Assembly: GCA_038227745.1 (NCBI GenBank)
Contig: JBBRPS010000370.1
Coordinates: 1-9,818, forward strand
DNA from: DASPXY01 sp038227745
Lineage (GTDB): Bacteria; Planctomycetota; Planctomycetia; Gemmatales; Gemmataceae
Direction of reading: 5' to 3'
Length of the DNA: 9,818 bases
The position numbers and the translations under genes are program-made. Every line of letters begins with the position of its first letter. Position 1 is the first letter of the stretch. A model generated the notes under the pieces. The model was not told where the DNA came from. It did not search any database and saw only the letters and a list, made by a program, of their open reading frames with translations. This document shows, in pieces, positions 8,865 to 9,818 of the stretch.

Positions 8865-8928
8865 GGCAAAACCTCTGTCAAGGGCTGCAAGGCAGCATAG
8901 CAGAGAGTACGGCCCATCGCCAGCGGGA

Positions 8929-9597
8929 TCAGCGGTAGTCCCTGGAGCGCCGCGCGGGCGGGGGATTCCGCCAATGGCGCCACCTCTTGTACCCATCCCG
9001 GCCGACCAGCGCCAGCACGCCGGCCGCGAGCAGGCCGGCCCCGGCCAGCAGGTTGATGACCGCTGCCAGTACGGCCCACCACACTCCCGCCACGCCCGCC
9101 ACAACCAGGGTGATCAGACCGAGCCCCCCGATCAGGGCCGCGAAAATGATCGAGCCGATGCCGTTGCCGAGCGTATCCTTGGCCGTCCCGTTCAGGCTTT
9201 GGACGCCCACATGGATGAACACGCCGCCGATGAGCGCCACGAACAGCCCGCCGCAGACGGCCCCAGTCACCATCCCCCCCGCCCCGGGGCCGCCCCGAGG
9301 AACGACCGCCAGCTGGAGCAGGACGTTGATGCCGCCGTTCAGCAGCACCAGGCCGCCGAAGACGATCCAGATGATCCCCGTCGCCTTCACCGAGCCGGGC
9401 AGCGGGGGCGGCTCGCCCCGGAGCGGCTCCTCCTCTTCCGCCACCGGCAGCACCACGGGGGCGCGGGCCGGGGCGCCTGGGGCGACCGCCTGGCCATAGA
9501 GGGGCCGGCCGCACGCGGCACAAAGCGCGCCGCGCCCGGCGCCCGGTTCGACGGACTGCTGCGCCCCGCAGTGGGGGCAGGTAAACGAGTTGGGCAT
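8929..9597 (-). CDS. Zinc-ribbon membrane protein with four predicted TM helices
   Basis: 222 aa. The N-terminus is a zinc ribbon: CPHCG (Cys7, Cys10) and CAACG (Cys26, Cys29). A linker rich in Ala, Pro and Glu follows (~36-68, including EEEEPL). Four hydrophobic segments follow at about 72-98 (ATGIIWIVFGGLVLLNGG), 109-132, 148-170 and 173-199, then a basic tail (KRWRHWR...RRSRDYR). The pattern suggests a cytoplasmic ribbon and short loops, but no specific family is recognised. ATG 9597 places the ribbon at the very N-terminus as usual. GGGAG lies about 8 nt upstream on the minus strand. An in-frame upstream start at 9639 would add 14 residues without support. It lies 64 nt upstream of the 111-aa gene on the same strand, so an operon is possible. 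Confidence 0.8.
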   Translation of the reverse strand: MPNSFTCPHCGAQQSVEPGAGRGALCAACGRPLYGQAVAPGAPARAPVVLPVAEEEEPLRGEPPPLPGSVKATGIIWIVFGGLVLLNGGINVLLQLAVVPRGGPGAGGMVTGAVCGGLFVALIGGVFIHVGVQSLNGTAKDTLGNGIGSIIFAALIGGLGLITLVVAGVAGVWWAVLAAVINLLAGAGLLAAGVLALVGRDGYKRWRHWRNPPPARRSRDYR

Positions 9598-9752
9598 GGG
9601 GCTGCTCCCGAGAAGTCGCACAGGCCGGCCGGGGGCCACCGAGGCCGCGCTCCGCCAGGCTGTCCCGGCAGTCTACTCCCCCCGGGGATCTCGTCAACCG
9701 GCACGCCTCAGTTGGCAGGCTTTCGTGATGTCTCGATGTCTCGCGGTGGTGG

Positions 9753-9813
9753 GGAAGGGGCTTGCCGGTTCGCGCACTTCCCGGCCAAACGCGCGAAACG
9801 GCAAGCCCCTTCC
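9753..9813. repeat. Long inverted repeat (23-bp stem, 15-nt loop) at the right edge
   Basis: Left arm 9753-9775 reads GGAAGGGGCTTGCCG, one mismatched base, then TTCGCGC. The right arm 9791-9813 is its inverse complement (GCGCGAA, A at the mismatch, CGGCAAGCCCCTTCC). The loop is 9776-9790. No T-run follows in the visible sequence, so it is not a typical intrinsic terminator, though the window ends 5 nt later. It may be a Rho-independent-like stem for a gene beyond the edge, a REP/MITE-like dispersed element, or a protein site. Between 9598 and 9752 I see no gene, only a short tandem duplication GATGTCTC x2 (9727-9742). Confidence 0.75.
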
Positions 9814-9818
9814 ACGCC

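Noticed and set aside
8865..8885. TTGACA on the minus strand just upstream of the 111-aa gene
   Set aside because: It lies too close to the start codon to act as a -35 box for this gene, and no -10 follows.
9727..9742. Tandem GATGTCTC x2
   Set aside because: A two-copy 8-mer is too short to call an element by itself; noted only as part of the non-coding right edge.

Overview
The window is high-GC bacterial DNA that most likely comes from a planctomycete of the Gemmataceae type. The evidence is a single-pass membrane Ser/Thr kinase with a long Pro/Ala-rich leader and a C-terminal repeat of the '(A/I)TKTTDP..L..L..GLS..A.RL' kind, a planctomycete-style Rpn-like protein, and small paralogue-type proteins (retropepsin-like, zinc-ribbon membrane protein). 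The assignment rests on recalled family style, not on a search.

Layout. Minus strand, 1-2097: a Hanks-type Ser/Thr kinase gene. It reads as one protein only if one base is removed from a G8 run at 1867-1874, and its C-terminal repeat domain stops looking like the family near position 135. There a short plus-strand reading-frame end (2-79) suggests an insertion or a gene junction. The 125-bp gap at 2098-2222 holds an extended -10 promoter facing rightwards.

Plus strand, 2223-8048: four co-directional genes, mutM (8-oxoguanine glycosylase), a membrane sensor histidine kinase with a periplasmic CxxCH haem-type motif, an Rpn/PD-(D/E)XK-like protein, and recG (branched-DNA helicase). mutM and the kinase are separated by a heptad-built inverted repeat of GATGAAG/GATGAAT units (3045-3129), which contains the mutM stop codon and ends 7 nt before the preferred kinase start. 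The kinase, Rpn-like gene and recG are closely packed (11-nt and 71-nt gaps with the chosen starts).

Minus strand, 9597-8050: three genes read leftwards, converging on recG with a single base between stop codons. They are a zinc-ribbon four-helix membrane protein, a 111-aa protein of unknown function, and a retropepsin-like aspartic protease whose start lies 2 nt after the stop of the 111-aa gene. The right edge (9598-9818) has no gene I can support, but it holds a 23-bp stem hairpin (9753-9813).

The plus-strand cluster combines base-excision repair, recombination repair and a possible haem/redox sensor. A shared oxidative-damage theme is an attractive inference but is not shown by the sequence. 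No response regulator, tRNA, rRNA or CRISPR array was found. The most unusual items are the heptad inverted repeat that sets the mutM/kinase boundary, the broken kinase gene at the left, and the coupled retropepsin/small-protein pair.
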